Assembly: GCA_900542635.1 (NCBI GenBank)
Contig: UQOJ01000012.1
Location: 1-44,556, forward strand
From: an uncultured Collinsella sp.
GTDB lineage: Bacteria; Actinomycetota; Coriobacteriia; Coriobacteriales; Coriobacteriaceae
Length of the DNA: 44,556 nt
Direction: 5' to 3'
Both the position numbers and the translations under genes were made by a program. Below are positions 43,058 through 44,556 of the stretch, one piece after another; positions within the stretch are counted from its first letter, which is position 1; every line of letters starts with the position of its first letter. Under the pieces are notes generated by a model that worked only from the letters and a program-made list of their open reading frames with translations, was not told the DNA's origin and made no database searches.

Positions 43058-44416
43058 TCATTTGGGTTCAAGGCTCACAACTCGATCGCAAACCTCCAGC
43101 GCGGCAGGCCTGTGCGTGACGATGATGACGGTACGGCCGAGATTTCGCATGCGGTCCAGCATTTCTCGCTCGGTCTTGGGGTCGAGGGCCGAGGTGCATT
43201 CGTCGAGCAGGAGTACGGGGGAGCCGGAATAGATTGCACGCGCAACGGTAAGGCGTTGCTCCAGGTCTCCGTACCAGTTGTCGCTGGTGTGGTCCCAGGT
43301 TAGGTCCATCTGGCACCATTTGCCGTCGATCTTTACGGCGTTCCAGGTGTGGCCGTTGCCGGTGATGCGGCCGTTGGCGATGCCCGCGGCGTCAAGGAGC
43401 TTGGAATAGATGCGCTGGTAGCTTTCGCAGGTGCCCTGGTGGCGCGTGAGGCCGCTTTCGGCCGAGCACCAGTTGAGGCTGTGGTCGTACTCCAGCTGGT
43501 CAAGAGTCCAGTCGTGCAGCCACAGGGCGCGGGCGTAGTCGGACCCGTCGGTATCGGCGCTGCATTTGTCGACTGCGGACTTCACGATGGCGCTGACCGC
43601 CGGATAGGCGTCGTCGTTCGCGCTCGCAAACACGTTTGAGCGCAGATAGTACACGCCGGCCGCCTTATCCATCAGGTAAAAGCGCAGGTAATAGGTGCCG
43701 CTAGCGGTCATTTCGAACTGGTAGTCGTGCGATGTGCATTCGCCGGTGTATTGCTGCCACTGGTTACGGCTGGGGTCGGCAACGCTTTCGCTGCTACCGT
43801 CGGGATCCATATACGTCGGTGCGTCCATGCGGAATTGGTACGCACCGCTTCCGCCCGTCGCAGTCACATGGAACGTGGTCTCCTGGCCGAGCCTCGGGTC
43901 GTTCCATTGGACGGTGAGCCTGATGTCGCCGCTTTGCGCGGTGGTGCTGTGCTGGTAGTTCGCGGCCGCGTTCGCCGGTTTGATTTCAAATGGGATCGCG
44001 CAGGTGCCGCTGTAGTTCTGGTCGTCGGCGGTCACAACGGCGGTCGCCTGACCGATGGCTACGTTGTTCTCGTAGGCGACAGTGTACTGGTCGCTCGGCA
44101 CGGTCGACGACGTGACGGTGGGCATCACGGGATTGCCCGTGTAGCGAATGTCGGTGTCCTCGATACTGAACATGCTGGCGTCGATCGGCTGCGTTGCGTT
44201 GGCCGTTACATTGGTGCCGGAGGCGGCGCTGATTTGATCGTTTGCCCGGGCTTGGCCCGACGTGGTTTCGGCTGGGCTCTCGTTAGGTTTGCCGGCGCTT
44301 TGCGCGGCGGGTTCTGGCGCACTGGCGATTTCGGCAAGCGCGGGTGACGGGATAAAACCAACCGTCATTACGAGCGAGAGCGCGATGGAAAGGACGCAGG
44401 AGGCAGGCTTACGCAT
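43058..44416 (-). CDS. Chimeric protein: secreted transglutaminase-like domain joined to the C-terminal half of an ABC-transporter ATPase
   Basis: A 452-residue intact frame made of two unrelated parts. The N-terminal part has a signal peptide (MRKPASCVLSIALSLVMTVG, cleavage near PALA), a Pro/Ser/Thr-rich linker and a surface-type beta domain (DIRYTGNPVMPTVTSS...SDQYTVAYENN). A transglutaminase-like core follows, with Cys in HQGTCESYQRIYSKLLDAAGI, His in GHTWNAVKI and Asp in DLTWDH. Just after DNWYGD the sequence becomes LEQRLTVARAIYSG, then LLLDECTSALD (Walker B), and VIIVTHRPAALEVCDRVVSL (H-loop). This is an ABC ATPase from its signature motif onward, with no Walker A. The junction is near 43250-43270. 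It looks like a deletion fusion of two same-strand genes, or an assembly error. The ABC part cannot work as an ATPase. Confidence 0.85.
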   Translation of the reverse strand: MRKPASCVLSIALSLVMTVGFIPSPALAEIASAPEPAAQSAGKPNESPAETTSGQARANDQISAASGTNVTANATQPIDASMFSIEDTDIRYTGNPVMPTVTSSTVPSDQYTVAYENNVAIGQATAVVTADDQNYSGTCAIPFEIKPANAAANYQHSTTAQSGDIRLTVQWNDPRLGQETTFHVTATGGSGAYQFRMDAPTYMDPDGSSESVADPSRNQWQQYTGECTSHDYQFEMTASGTYYLRFYLMDKAAGVYYLRSNVFASANDDAYPAVSAIVKSAVDKCSADTDGSDYARALWLHDWTLDQLEYDHSLNWCSAESGLTRHQGTCESYQRIYSKLLDAAGIANGRITGNGHTWNAVKIDGKWCQMDLTWDHTSDNWYGDLEQRLTVARAIYSGSPVLLLDECTSALDPKTEREMLDRMRNLGRTVIIVTHRPAALEVCDRVVSLEPK

Positions 44417-44505
44417 GACGGCCCCTTTTCTGTAATCGGAACAGGTACGATTCTGCAAGCGTACCGGCATTTAATATGAGCAGGACATTGTCAAGAGGCA
44501 GAATC

Positions 44506-44537
44506 GGGCCTGGCCCCAACGATATGGGGTCAGGCCC
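44506..44537. repeat. Hairpin GGGCCTGGCCCCA / TGGGGTCAGGCCC
   Basis: 13-nt arms (44506-44518 and 44525-44537) with one wobble pair and a 6-nt loop lie upstream of the chimeric gene at the window end. No T run follows on either strand, so it is more REP-like than a terminator. Its TGGGGTCAGGCCC arm is similar in style to the CTGTCCCC motif at 9507-9541. Confidence 0.65.
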
Positions 44538-44556
44538 TCTCCCTATATCAGCCCGT

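Overview
The window is about 44.6 kb of GC-rich, tightly packed bacterial DNA. Gene content and protein character point to an anaerobic gut actinobacterium of the class Coriobacteriia, most like Collinsella. This is an inference from recalled protein families; no search was run. Evidence includes formate hydrogenlyase genes, selenocysteine machinery, a molybdenum hydroxylase, an anaerobic glycerol-3-phosphate dehydrogenase-type operon and a capsule or exopolysaccharide locus.

Layout. (1) 1-2360: the end of a formate hydrogenlyase operon (hycG 3' end, hycH, hycI), then a FocA-type formate channel and a terminator. (2) 2425-9541: a Mo-bisMGD oxidoreductase, selA, selB, the selenocysteine tRNA gene selC (absent from any protein list), mobA and a Cys-rich DUF3343 protein. 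This is a selenium/molybdenum module that fits the neighbouring formate metabolism. (3) 9756-15086: NADP-type glutamate dehydrogenase and a two-gene molybdenum hydroxylase (FAD subunit, then a fused 2Fe-2S/Moco subunit). (4) 15226-23499: tRNA-Leu(UAG), trigger factor, clpP, clpX, valS, folC. (5) 23849-28413, minus strand: an M24 (Xaa-Pro) peptidase, then a three-gene GlpA-like operon. (6) 28819-31301: a small membrane zinc-ribbon protein and a threonyl-tRNA synthetase that appears to lack the TGS domain. (7) 31571-42264: a polysaccharide locus starting with a NusG/RfaH/LoaP-like antiterminator and an initiating sugar transferase, followed by glycosyltransferases, polymerase, nitroreductase-like protein, pyruvyl transferase, flippase and a UDP-GlcNAc 2-epimerase. 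Its middle part (about 34.1-41.2 kb) is visibly AT-richer than both flanks. (8) 42404-44416, minus strand: a broken-looking zone with an open remnant, a 65-aa gene with a perfect Shine-Dalgarno sequence, and a chimeric gene in which a secreted transglutaminase-like protein runs in frame into the C-terminal half of an ABC-transporter ATPase.

The intergenic spaces are rich in palindromes. Four copies of one REP-like hairpin family (core TTGCGGTGAWATACGGACTG) lie at about 8.07, 11.19, 23.51 and 25.05 kb. Three larger inverted-repeat elements of about 100-160 nt lie between clpX/valS, valS/folC and folC/pepQ. A tandem pair of hairpins, a 31-bp perfect palindrome and a direct-repeat pair are also present. 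The most unusual items are the transglutaminase/ABC chimera, the selC gene with C instead of U at position 33, and the nested palindromic elements.
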